Source: Dyadobacter sp. CY343
GTDB taxonomy: Bacteria > Bacteroidota > Bacteroidia > Cytophagales > Spirosomataceae
Direction: 5' to 3'
NCBI RefSeq assembly: GCF_021390335.1
Contig: NZ_JAJUXK010000004.1
Coordinates: 992,001 to 1,056,000, forward strand
DNA: 64,000 nucleotides
The position numbers and the translations under genes are program-made. The notes below the pieces were generated by a model that did not search any database, was not told the origin of the DNA, and was given only the letters and a program-made list of their open reading frames with translations. The first letter of the stretch is position 1. Every line of letters begins with the position of its first letter. Below, piece after piece: positions 15,924 through 23,436 of the stretch.

Positions 15924-16958
15924 TTATTTCTTCTTCTTCTTCACGATCTCACCCGGCATGATCAGCGACTCGAAGCCAGCCAGGTCGGCCGGTTTGACAT
16001 TCGCTTTGTAGCCACTGAAATTGAAAGTAGTAGGCTTGTAAGGTCCGGCAAATGCGATATCATTTTTAGCATTGATCGCCTTTTCCATTCCCAGTCCCCA
16101 GAACATCGCATTGATCGCCATTCTACGGAAACCATCGTTTAGTATGTCCTCGGAAGCGCCGTGAGTAGTGGTGAAAGATCTCCCCTTCATTCCTCCCGGA
16201 ACCTGATATTCCTTCACCCAGGCCACCGGCAAAAGTTCTTTGGAAGGATCAGGCGCAGAAGTTGCGGTCATTCCGTTCAAAACCTGGCCGCGCGCGAGTA
16301 CCATACCCTTCGGCTCAGCCGTGTAGCCGCCCGATTGTACCCACATATCTTTCACGCCGGTCATAATGGGATGCGAAGCCTGTGCTTTTTCAATGATGAT
16401 CTTCGAAGATTGCTTGTGATTGGTACCATAATGCGAAACCCACGTTTCGCCCAGTACTACCTCGCCAAAACCGTCTTTCCAGTCGGTTTTGGCACCGTTG
16501 TAATCCCAACTATAATGCTCCCACTTAGGATCATTTTTGATTTCAAATGCGTGTGTAGAAGTCCGAAAGGCCACGATCGGGCCGCCGCGTTTAATATAGT
16601 TATCAATATGCTGCATTTCTTTATCCTCAAAATGAGCAAAGCGCATGAACATGACCAGCAGATCAGCCTTATCTAAAACCTCCAATCCTTTCACATTTGA
16701 ACCGCCGGGCAGGATATTTCCTGCTTCATCCAGCGCCCATATCACCGTGCAGGTAAAACCATACCGTTTCGCGAGGATACGCGCAAATGCAGGAAGCGAT
16801 TCTTCCCCGCGGTATTCATGGTCAGTAGCGATAAAAACGATATTTTTTCCCACACCCGGACCTTTCTCCCCTTTATATACGACCTTGTATTTTCCAGCTT
16901 CGTCCTGCCCAAAAATGGGAGAGGTCAGTAGTAAGAATAGCAGGATGTATTTTAGCAT
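15924..16958 (-). CDS. Secreted ThuA domain protein
   Basis: 344 residues. A short Sec signal peptide (MLKYILLFLLLTSPIFG) suggests export. The ThuA domain follows: VFIATDHEYRGEESLPAFAR, then DLLVMFMRFAHFEDKEM and GGPIVAFRTSTHAF, ending in FTTTHGASEDILND, the glutamine-amidotransferase-like fold with a family His. The C-terminus ends in a Lys-rich tail (VKKKKK). ThuA proteins are linked to trehalose or other disaccharide use, often next to Gfo/Idh/MocA oxidoreductases and DUF1080 proteins, as here. Its biochemical role is not settled. Confidence 0.87.
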   Translation of the reverse strand: MLKYILLFLLLTSPIFGQDEAGKYKVVYKGEKGPGVGKNIVFIATDHEYRGEESLPAFARILAKRYGFTCTVIWALDEAGNILPGGSNVKGLEVLDKADLLVMFMRFAHFEDKEMQHIDNYIKRGGPIVAFRTSTHAFEIKNDPKWEHYSWDYNGAKTDWKDGFGEVVLGETWVSHYGTNHKQSSKIIIEKAQASHPIMTGVKDMWVQSGGYTAEPKGMVLARGQVLNGMTATSAPDPSKELLPVAWVKEYQVPGGMKGRSFTTTHGASEDILNDGFRRMAINAMFWGLGMEKAINAKNDIAFAGPYKPTTFNFSGYKANVKPADLAGFESLIMPGEIVKKKKK

Positions 16959-16971
16959 AGTTTGTGGTTGG

Positions 16972-17076
16972 GCTTTTAGCTTTTAGCTATTAGCTGTTAG
17001 TTTTGGGGTCGAATTGAATTACAAGCATGTCAGAATATTAAGAAAAGCTAATGCCTAACACCTAATAGCTAGTAGC
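16972..17076. repeat. Inverted heptad-repeat array, gap 3, overlapping the end of the epimerase gene
   Basis: Four heptads (GCTTTTA twice, GCTATTA, GCTGTTA) at 16972-16999 face four reverse-type heptads (TAATGCC, TAACACC, TAATAGC, TAGTAGC) at 17049-17076. The right arm runs into the ketose 3-epimerase-like gene: its last codons and its TAG stop lie inside repeat units. Confidence 0.85.
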
Positions 17077-17925
17077 CAACCCGTGCTTTAAACTCATTTC
17101 CCGAATAAATTGGTAGCCGTTTTCCGCAATATCCCAGGGCTCATTAAATTCTCTCCAAACCCCGATTGCATTCGCAAATCCCGGATCGTTTCTTGAAAAA
17201 GCTTCTATCGTAAGCCAGCCCTGGTAATTGATTGCGGCTAATCCGGCAAATGCATCGTCCCACAAAACCTGGCCGCTGCCAGGCGTGCCGCGGTCGTTTT
17301 CGCTGATATGCACGTGCGCCAGTACCGGCGCGATCGTTTGCAGCGCAGTACCGTAATTTTTTTCTTCAATATTGGAATGGTGCGTATCGAACATCGCCCG
17401 CACATTCGGGTGGTTTGCGGCTTTCACGAGCTTGTGAAGCTGCTCCATTGTATTGCACAGGTAGCATTCGAAGCGATTCAATGCTTCCAATGCGAAAGTG
17501 ATATTGGCTTGCGCAGCATATTCGGCAGCTGCATTTAATACCTCGCCGGCCAGTGCATATTCCTGATCTTCGGCGGGCCGGTTTACGAATACCGTATGCG
17601 CCGAGTGAAAAGGTCCGCAAATGATCCTGGAATTCAATGCGTGCGCGCGGTCAACAGCCAGTTTGATCTTATCCAGTGCTTTCTGCCGGATTTCAACGGA
17701 TTCGCTGACCGGATTTTCGTCCGCTCCCAAAGTCATCACAGCCGTAGTTTCAAGCCCCAGATCACGGGTGTAATCTCCCATTCGCTGGTAACCCGCAATT
17801 TCCTGCGGCCCGAGATAAAACTCTACGCCATCATAGCCAATACCCTTTAATCTATCAATAACCGGAAACAGATCATCCGAAACCGCAGCCGTCCAGGCAA
17901 GTACATTAAATCCTATTTTGTTCAT
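17062..17925 (-). CDS. Ketose 3-epimerase-like TIM barrel (D-tagatose/D-psicose 3-epimerase family)
   Basis: 287 residues, cytosolic. The metal and catalytic residues of the D-tagatose 3-epimerase family are all visible: Glu147 and Glu153 in EALNRFE, Asp180 and His183 in FDTHHSNIEE, His206 and Arg212 in HVHISENDRGTPG, Glu241 in LTIEAF. This is the clearest enzyme call of the cluster: Mn/Co-type epimerisation of a free keto-sugar at C3. The exact ketose is not predictable. The C-terminal residues (ATSY) and stop are encoded by heptad-repeat DNA, so the end of the protein may have been changed by repeat insertion. Confidence 0.87.
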   Translation of the reverse strand: MNKIGFNVLAWTAAVSDDLFPVIDRLKGIGYDGVEFYLGPQEIAGYQRMGDYTRDLGLETTAVMTLGADENPVSESVEIRQKALDKIKLAVDRAHALNSRIICGPFHSAHTVFVNRPAEDQEYALAGEVLNAAAEYAAQANITFALEALNRFECYLCNTMEQLHKLVKAANHPNVRAMFDTHHSNIEEKNYGTALQTIAPVLAHVHISENDRGTPGSGQVLWDDAFAGLAAINYQGWLTIEAFSRNDPGFANAIGVWREFNEPWDIAENGYQFIREMSLKHGLATSY

Positions 17926-17941
17926 TGGTAATTTGCTTTGG

Positions 17942-18134
17942 GCTGTTAGCGATTAGCTGTTAGCTGTTAGCTGTTGGCTGTTGGCTGTTAGCTATTGACT
18001 GTTAGCTTTTAACTTTATGCTTGATTTGAGATATAGCTGTTAGCTATCAATTATACGCCTAAAATAGATTCACTTCCTCCTTTCCTCCCTTTCCTCCTTC
18101 CTCCCAAAAGCTAAAAGCTAACGGCTAATAGCTA
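17942..18134. repeat. Inverted heptad-repeat array, gap 4 (longest)
   Basis: Ten consecutive heptads (GCTGTTA, GCGATTA, GCTGTTG, GCTATTG, ACTGTTA, GCTTTTA and repeats of these) run from 17942 to 18011. A short extra unit follows at 18034-18046. Reverse-complement heptads (TAAAAGC, TAACGGC, TAATAGC) lie at 18112-18132 and run into the TAG stop of the DUF1080 gene. A homopyrimidine tract lies between the arms. Confidence 0.87.
18073..18105. repeat. Homopyrimidine tract, copy 2
   Basis: 33 bases of only C and T on the plus strand, made of CTTCCTCC/CTTTCCTCC units, inside heptad array 4. It resembles the tract at 6184-6218. In the operon transcript both are purine-only with repeated GGAGG words, but neither sits next to a start codon. 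Confidence 0.7.
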
Positions 18135-18896
18135 CTGCTTAATCCTCAAATCCTTGAACTCAACCTTCATCGGCGGACCTACGTGCACCTGCATACCCAG
18201 ATAGCCCTTTTTGCGACCATTGTAGGTATCATTGTCAGTCACCTCGCTCATCAGCACACCGTTGATATAATGTTGCAAACGGTTGCCTTTGACCACCAGG
18301 TGAAATGTATTCCAGTCGTCGGTTTTAATCAATGTTTTGAGGGAATCGGAAGAGCCGAGTGAGCCGGTTACTTCGAAGCCTTTCCAGGCATTGGCTTTGA
18401 TGTTGCCGCGAACACCTTCGGGCGTTTTATCACCTGTGTATTCGTTGATCACCGTTTTTTGTCCACGGTAGGCCAGTGTCGTGCGGCGGCGCTCTTCGTA
18501 ATTCTGACCGGTATATGTATTTTTTCCGTCAATATCTGCCTGATAACCTCTTAGCGCATTCGGGACATCCTCCACTTTTTCGCTCCGGTACTGAATGCCC
18601 GAATTACCACTTGGCTGGATTTTAAACGAACCTTTGAATTCAAAATCCGCTGGTTGGCCGCCTTGCCACACGATGAAGGAATTGTTCTTTAAAAGGGTTT
18701 CAGGGGTAATTTCACCTACAAGACTTCCATTTTCCACACGCCAGTACTTTGCATCATATTCCCAGCCTTTCAGGGATTTTCCGTCAAAAATGGAGACGAA
18801 TCCTTTTTCCTTTTTTTGAGCTATTGTAGTAGCCTGGCTTGCGATCGTCAGCAGAGCAGCCAGCATGAAGCCGACTTTGATAAATCTGAAATTCAT
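18132..18896 (-). CDS. Secreted DUF1080 (3-keto-disaccharide hydrolase family) protein
   Basis: 254 residues. Sec signal peptide (MNFRFIKVGFMLAALLTIAS, then AQ cleavage region), so exported. One concanavalin-like DUF1080 domain: FVSIFDGKSLKGWEY at the start of the mature chain, GSLVGEITPE, FEFKGSFKIQPSGNSGIQYR, YQADID, DDWNTFHLVVKGNRLQHYING and KGYLGMQVHVGPPMKVEFKD. Pfam names this family 3-keto-disaccharide hydrolase; members cleave glycosides already oxidised at C3. It is the first gene of the cluster, consistent with the first (extracytoplasmic) step. Confidence 0.9.
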   Translation of the reverse strand: MNFRFIKVGFMLAALLTIASQATTIAQKKEKGFVSIFDGKSLKGWEYDAKYWRVENGSLVGEITPETLLKNNSFIVWQGGQPADFEFKGSFKIQPSGNSGIQYRSEKVEDVPNALRGYQADIDGKNTYTGQNYEERRRTTLAYRGQKTVINEYTGDKTPEGVRGNIKANAWKGFEVTGSLGSSDSLKTLIKTDDWNTFHLVVKGNRLQHYINGVLMSEVTDNDTYNGRKKGYLGMQVHVGPPMKVEFKDLRIKQ

Positions 18897-19071
18897 TTGA
18901 ATGAGCTTTATAGGTTTAGTGACTTCTGTAATCGCTGTTTCCCTTACAAGAGGGTTTTTTCAAAAGTTAATACTCTTAAAAAAGCAGAAAATTATATCCA
19001 AAAATTCCTAAAATTATCTATGCGACTATCCTGTACTGACCTGCTTACACGAATACAAGCGGACCGAAAGG

Positions 19072-19106
19072 GCACAAAAAAACGGGAAGACCTAAGTCCT
19101 CCCGTC
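19072..19106 (-). terminator. Terminator downstream of the fasciclin gene
   Basis: Read on the minus strand, a 9-base stem with one mismatch (arms 19097-19105 and 19082-19090) is followed by seven T. It lies about 40 bases past the stop at 19146 and isolates the fasciclin gene from the sugar cluster. Confidence 0.7.
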
Positions 19107-19145
19107 GTCTCAACAACCACTCACACAACCAACTTCACAACTTAA

Positions 19146-19703
19146 TCAAGGCATTAATACTTTGTCGATCACGTGGATCACACCATTTGACTGAAATACG
19201 TCAGCGGTAGTAACTTTCGCCATATTGCCCTTCGTGTCCGTCACAATTACATCTTTTCCTTTCATTGAGAAAGTCAGTTCAGCGCCTTGTGCAGTTTTGG
19301 CCATTGCCTTGCCGCCACCGTCTTTGATCATTTTCATAACAGACTTGGAATCCACTACACCCGGAACTACGTGGTACGTAAGTACCGAGGTAAGTGTCGC
19401 TTTGTTTTCCGGTTTCAAAAGATTTTCAACCGTACCAGCAGGCAGTGCTTCGAATGCAGCATTTACCGGAGCAAATACTGTAAATGGTCCTGTTGCTGAA
19501 AGTGTTTCTACCAGATCGGCCGCTTTTACAGCTGCTACAAGCGTAGTATGATCTTTCGAGTTCACTGCATTTTCAATGATGTTTTTAGAAGGATACATTT
19601 CTGCTCCACCCACCATCACAGTTTTTTCTTTTTGTGCAAAAGCGCTGACAGTGGTAAATAGTGCTGCTACCAGTAAGCCTGTAAACTTTGTTGACATTTT
19701 CAT
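19146..19703 (-). CDS. Secreted fasciclin (FAS1) domain protein
   Basis: 185 residues from the chosen ATG at 19703; an ATG 15 codons earlier would place charged residues before the signal. Sec signal peptide (MKMSTKFTGLLVAALFTTVS, then AFAQ). One FAS1 domain with its two conserved blocks: GPFTVFAPVNAAFEALP and the C-terminal FQSNGVIHVIDKVLMP, plus LTYHVVPG between. FAS1 domains act in adhesion or matrix contacts; the exact role is unknown. Single gene with its own terminator. Confidence 0.92.
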   Translation of the reverse strand: MKMSTKFTGLLVAALFTTVSAFAQKEKTVMVGGAEMYPSKNIIENAVNSKDHTTLVAAVKAADLVETLSATGPFTVFAPVNAAFEALPAGTVENLLKPENKATLTSVLTYHVVPGVVDSKSVMKMIKDGGGKAMAKTAQGAELTFSMKGKDVIVTDTKGNMAKVTTADVFQSNGVIHVIDKVLMP

Positions 19704-19817
19704 AATAAAAAATCTAGTTTGGTTGATTTCCTTTATGTACGCCAACAAGTGTCCGATAGATCGAAGGTTAATAATAATAACTAATATACTTTTGTAACAG
19801 AACGGTTACTTAAAATT

Positions 19818-20963
19818 TCAGGGTAGCGGATCGCCGGGTGTCTTAACGGCAGGATCGTAAATAGCAACGCCCACTCTCGAATCTGCACAACCGTAATAGA
19901 GCAGCCATTTTTTCTTGTGGTACACCATTCCTTCAATGAAAACGGTCCCTGCTATATACTGGCCGCTTTTTTCAAACGGTTCCATGGGGCGGAAAAATGG
20001 TTTGTCCAATCTGGCCAACACTTTTGAAGGATCGTTTTTATCAAATAATACCTGGCCCGCGCAGTAGCTGTTGGGTGTAAATTGCTTGTCGCCGTCTTCG
20101 CCTTTGTCATTTTTTCCATTATATAACAAGACAATACCTTTATCTGTCAAAATCGCCGGCGGGCCGCATTCCGTCAGGTTACTGTCAAAAAATCCTTTCC
20201 GCGGCGAGATCAGGTTGACCAGATTCTGATTGCTGTCCACCACCGGCTCCCAGTTGATCAGGTCCGTCGAAGTAGCGACATTCACATTAGCTTCACCAAA
20301 GTACAGCCAGTATTTTCCATTAATCTTTGCAATTACCTGCTTGTCGCCCACCAGCTTCGTCACGATCGAGCCAGATTTGGTCCAGATCTCATTAAATTTT
20401 CCATTGAAGGCTTTCTTGAATACCGGCCCGTGTTTCTCCCATTTCAGGAGATCACGGGAAGTAGCGACGCCGATCCGCGCCTTATCCTGGTTCCATTGTG
20501 TGTAAAATATCACGTACAAACCATCCTCGGTCACTGCCACGCGGGGATCTTCACAGCCGCCTGGCCATTCTACCGCTTTCTGGCTGTCCTCGCCCGGAAA
20601 CAGTACCGGTTCTTTTTTTCGTTTGAAACTGATACCGTCTTCACTTTCTGCATATCCGATCCGAGAAGTCCGTTTTCCAATTGCTTTTCCAGCTTTGTCC
20701 TCAGCCCGGTACAGCACCACGATCTTTCCGTCTTTGATCGTCGCCGCCGGGTTGAATGTATCATTCGATTCCCAGTCGATCTGCTTTTTGTTCATCGGAC
20801 AGAAAAATGTGGAGGTACTGTCGGGGGAAATGACCGGATTTACGCCAGCCGGGCGTTTAAATCCGCCAAAAGTCCAGTCCGGCAGTTTGTTTTCAGTTTG
20901 CGCAAAAGCCTGTCCGACAAACAGCAGTACGCATAGAAATAGTCCGGTAATCGATTTTTTCAT
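19818..20963 (-). CDS. Secreted glycoside hydrolase/phosphorylase, GH130-like beta-propeller
   Basis: 381 residues with a Sec signal peptide (MKKSITGLFLCVLLFVGQAF, then AQ). Five-bladed propeller signatures: VVLYRAED, SRIGYAESEDGISF, GGCEDPRVAV (the GH130 region with the catalytic Asp), VATSRDLLKWEKHG, LYFGEANVNVATSTD and a late LLYYGCADSRVGVA. GH130 enzymes phosphorolyse or hydrolyse beta-mannosides; exported members are more likely hydrolases because free phosphate and sugar phosphates are handled inside the cell. Weaker alternatives are GH43/GH32-like propellers. It is flanked by terminators or spacers and seems separately transcribed. Confidence 0.8.
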   Translation of the reverse strand: MKKSITGLFLCVLLFVGQAFAQTENKLPDWTFGGFKRPAGVNPVISPDSTSTFFCPMNKKQIDWESNDTFNPAATIKDGKIVVLYRAEDKAGKAIGKRTSRIGYAESEDGISFKRKKEPVLFPGEDSQKAVEWPGGCEDPRVAVTEDGLYVIFYTQWNQDKARIGVATSRDLLKWEKHGPVFKKAFNGKFNEIWTKSGSIVTKLVGDKQVIAKINGKYWLYFGEANVNVATSTDLINWEPVVDSNQNLVNLISPRKGFFDSNLTECGPPAILTDKGIVLLYNGKNDKGEDGDKQFTPNSYCAGQVLFDKNDPSKVLARLDKPFFRPMEPFEKSGQYIAGTVFIEGMVYHKKKWLLYYGCADSRVGVAIYDPAVKTPGDPLP

Positions 20964-20975
20964 AGGTATAAATGT

Positions 20976-21011
20976 TAAAAATCCGGTCTGAAATATTCAA
21001 ACCGGATTTTC
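20976..21011 (-). terminator. Terminator downstream of the YceI gene
   Basis: Read on the minus strand, a 10-base perfect stem (arms 21001-21010 and 20978-20987, core ATCCGGT/ACCGGAT) is followed by a T-rich run. It lies just after the stop at 21033 and before the GH130-like gene. Confidence 0.75.
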
Positions 21012-21032
21012 TATTTCAAAGAAAAACTAAGA

Positions 21033-21644
21033 TTATTTGTTTGCAACCAGATTCACGTCCAATGTAAAATCGTTGTCGATCGCCTTATCTCCGAGGTTTT
21101 CGAAGAAGTTGGACGAGCGGAATTTGATATCATACTTGGTGCGGTCGATCTTCACTTTCGCATTCGCAGTTACTTTCTGCGCGTCCGTTTTTACAGTTGC
21201 AGGAAATTTCACTTCCTCTGTAATGCCTTTGATCGTCAGCTTTCCGGCTACATCGTAGTTATTACCGCCTTTTGGAGTAACAGAAGAGATCACAAGTTTC
21301 GCCTGCGGATGTTTTTCAACTGAGAAAAAATCATCGCTTTTCAAGTGACCTGTCAGCTTACCGTTCATTTCTTTATCGGTAATGTCCGTTACGACCAGAT
21401 TTTTCAGGTCTGCTACAAAATTACCGCCTTTCAGTTTGTCGCCGTCTACGATCAGGCTGCCACTTTCCAGCGGTACGGTACCTGCGTGCGTGCCGGTTAC
21501 TTTTTTAGCGCCCCAGGTCACGCTGCTGCTTTTAGTGTCCACTTTCAAAGTTTTGTCTGCGGCCTTCGTTTTGCCAGGCCCGTCGGCAATCGCTGCTACG
21601 TTGAACATCAAGCCAGCCATTGCAAAAAGAAACATTTTTTTCAT
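21033..21644 (-). CDS. Periplasmic YceI family protein
   Basis: 203 residues with a Sec signal peptide (MKKMFLFAMAGLMFNVAAIA). Lipocalin-like YceI domain: LKVDTKSSSVTWGAKKVTGTH at the start, GGNFVADLKNLVVTDI, LTGHLKSDDFFSVEKHPQA, LTIKGITEEVKFP and a C-terminal FTLDVNLVAN strand. Family members bind polyisoprenoids or similar lipids in the periplasm; ligand not established here. It begins 84 bases after the small hydrolase gene on the same strand, so it may be the last gene of the sulfatase operon. A terminator follows. Confidence 0.92.
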   Translation of the reverse strand: MKKMFLFAMAGLMFNVAAIADGPGKTKAADKTLKVDTKSSSVTWGAKKVTGTHAGTVPLESGSLIVDGDKLKGGNFVADLKNLVVTDITDKEMNGKLTGHLKSDDFFSVEKHPQAKLVISSVTPKGGNNYDVAGKLTIKGITEEVKFPATVKTDAQKVTANAKVKIDRTKYDIKFRSSNFFENLGDKAIDNDFTLDVNLVANK

Positions 21645-21728
21645 TGCTCCATCGGTTTAAGTGTAGAAAGATTTTTTTGTAATATAAAAAGATATAGTGA
21701 AAATACGCAGGGCTTACCTGCAATTCCG

Positions 21729-22304
21729 TTACGGTAACTTTTCCTGTCCGGTTGCGTGGGACAGTAATATACGTTGTCCCGCCAGCTGTTGCAATATTTC
21801 CTTCCCTTCCGCCCAGTCGCCCAACCCAGAAACTGCATTGATATGCCCTTTTTTACCCAAATTAATAAATTCACTGCCCCAGCTGTCCGCGAAATGCTGC
21901 GAGCGCGCAATCGTCGCGTACATATCATTCGTGCTGGCGACCACAATGCTCGGGAAACGCAGCTTAACCGTTGGGATCGGTGTGAAACCGACTACGAAAT
22001 TCAACCTTTTGGATAAATCGGCATCGGCAGGCGCTACTAATAATGCGCCCTTGATTTTGTCAGAAGAATGCTCCTGGGCCCAATGCGCAACGGTAATGCA
22101 GCCAAGGCTGTGCGCTACCAGAATCGTCGGCCCGGTCAGTTCGCGGATCTGCTTTTGCAGCTGCGCGACCCAGTCTGTTTTCACCGGCCAGTCCCAGTTT
22201 TCCTGCATTACCCGACTAAAAAGTGCCGGATACTGCTGTTCCCAGATCGTTTGCCAATGTTGCGGTCCTGAGCTTGCCAGGCCAGGTATATTCATGAAGT
22301 GCAT
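21729..22304 (-). CDS. RBBP9/YdeN family alpha/beta hydrolase
   Basis: 191 residues, the short length typical of the family. Signatures: NIPGLASSGPQHWQTIWE near the N-terminus, VAHSLGC with nucleophile Ser66, and a C-terminal GKKGHINAVSGLGDW with the catalytic His. No signal peptide. A serine hydrolase of unknown substrate. It starts 17 bases after the stop of the formylglycine-generating enzyme gene, suggesting the same operon. Confidence 0.88.
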   Translation of the reverse strand: MHFMNIPGLASSGPQHWQTIWEQQYPALFSRVMQENWDWPVKTDWVAQLQKQIRELTGPTILVAHSLGCITVAHWAQEHSSDKIKGALLVAPADADLSKRLNFVVGFTPIPTVKLRFPSIVVASTNDMYATIARSQHFADSWGSEFINLGKKGHINAVSGLGDWAEGKEILQQLAGQRILLSHATGQEKLP

Positions 22305-22321
22305 TTGGATCGTATTTATTC

Positions 22322-23416
22322 CTACAATTTTTTATTCATCACACAACGGAAACCCAGGTTATTGCTGCCGCTGGTTACCTCGCCTTTTCCCCGGCTGCCG
22401 GCTTTGTAACGAATGCAATAATCGTCGCTGCACAGGAACGAGCCACCCCGCTGTACACGTTTCACCGCGCCCGGCTCGTCAGGATCGAAACTATCATTCG
22501 GGCCTTTTGGGTTGACTTTCGCGCTGGTTTGGTAATAGTCCGGGCGGTAAAGATCTTCACACCATTCCCACACATTTCCGTCCATATCGAATAAACCGTA
22601 ACCATTTGCCGGAAAAGTCTGCACGGGCGCCGCGGCCAAGAATCCATCCTCCTGCGTGTTTTTATCTGGAAAACTTCCCTGGTAAATATTGGCTACCCAC
22701 TTGTTGCCGGGTTTCAGCTCGTCGCCCCAGTAATAGGTATGATTCCCTTTTCCGCCCTGCGCCGCATATTCCCATTCCGCTTCGGTTGGCAGGCGTTTTC
22801 CGGCCCATTTTGCATAAGCGGCCGCATCTTCGTAGGAAACGTGGGTAACCGGAAAATTCTCCCGCCCCTTGATCGAGCTTTGCGGCCCTTCTGGATGTGC
22901 CCAGCTTGCTCCGGGCACGTAATTCCACCATTGGAGCGGATTGTCCAGACTTACTTTCGAGGCGGTAGGTGTAAAAACGGCCGAGCCGGGAACGAGTTTG
23001 TCGGCTGGCACGCCCGGATAATCTGCGGGATTCAACGGGCGCTCGGCTACGGTTTTGTAATTGGTAGCCTTCACAAATGCGGCATATTCTGCATTGGTAA
23101 CTTCATGCGCATCCATATAAAAACCGTCGACGGTCACTTCATGCATCGGGCGGGAGTCGGGAAATTCATCGGCGCCCATCAGAAACTTTCCGCCGCCGAT
23201 CCACACCATTCCGGCAGTATCGCCCGCGCCAGCCGTGATCTGTACTGCATTTGCAATAGCCGCCGCCCGTGAAGGGATTCCCTCTGAAATGCACATGGCC
23301 AGGCTGTCCGCTTTTCGCTCTTCCGCAGTTTGCTTGTTTCCACAACCCAGTGCAAATACTGCCAGAGCCGCTGTCAATGCATATTTTACCGGAAGTTCAC
23401 TTTTTAAAAATCTCAT
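22322..23416 (-). CDS. Formylglycine-generating enzyme (SUMF1/EgtB/PvdO family), lipoprotein
   Basis: 364 residues from the ATG at 23416, chosen because it directly precedes a lipoprotein signal ending in FALGC (Cys25); longer frames add 42 unlikely residues. The FGE-sulfatase domain has MVWIGGGKFLMGADEF, DGFYMDAHEVTNAEYAAF, PVTHVSYEDAAAYAKWAGK, LPTEAEWEYAA, NVWEWCEDLY and GFRCVMN. The active-site cysteine pair is present as CSDDYC before IRYKAGSR, as in true aerobic FGE. It should convert the sulfatase Cys to formylglycine. A sulfatase with the needed motif is encoded two genes upstream. The lipoprotein signal implies that it acts outside the cytoplasm, on the exported sulfatase. Confidence 0.9.
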   Translation of the reverse strand: MRFLKSELPVKYALTAALAVFALGCGNKQTAEERKADSLAMCISEGIPSRAAAIANAVQITAGAGDTAGMVWIGGGKFLMGADEFPDSRPMHEVTVDGFYMDAHEVTNAEYAAFVKATNYKTVAERPLNPADYPGVPADKLVPGSAVFTPTASKVSLDNPLQWWNYVPGASWAHPEGPQSSIKGRENFPVTHVSYEDAAAYAKWAGKRLPTEAEWEYAAQGGKGNHTYYWGDELKPGNKWVANIYQGSFPDKNTQEDGFLAAAPVQTFPANGYGLFDMDGNVWEWCEDLYRPDYYQTSAKVNPKGPNDSFDPDEPGAVKRVQRGGSFLCSDDYCIRYKAGSRGKGEVTSGSNNLGFRCVMNKKL

Positions 23417-23436
23417 ATTTAACCAAAAACTAATCA

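Noticed and set aside
17942..18134. Heptad arrays as a possible CRISPR array
   Set aside because: The units are 7 bases with no unique spacers of constant length and no cas genes. They are tandem and inverted simple repeats.
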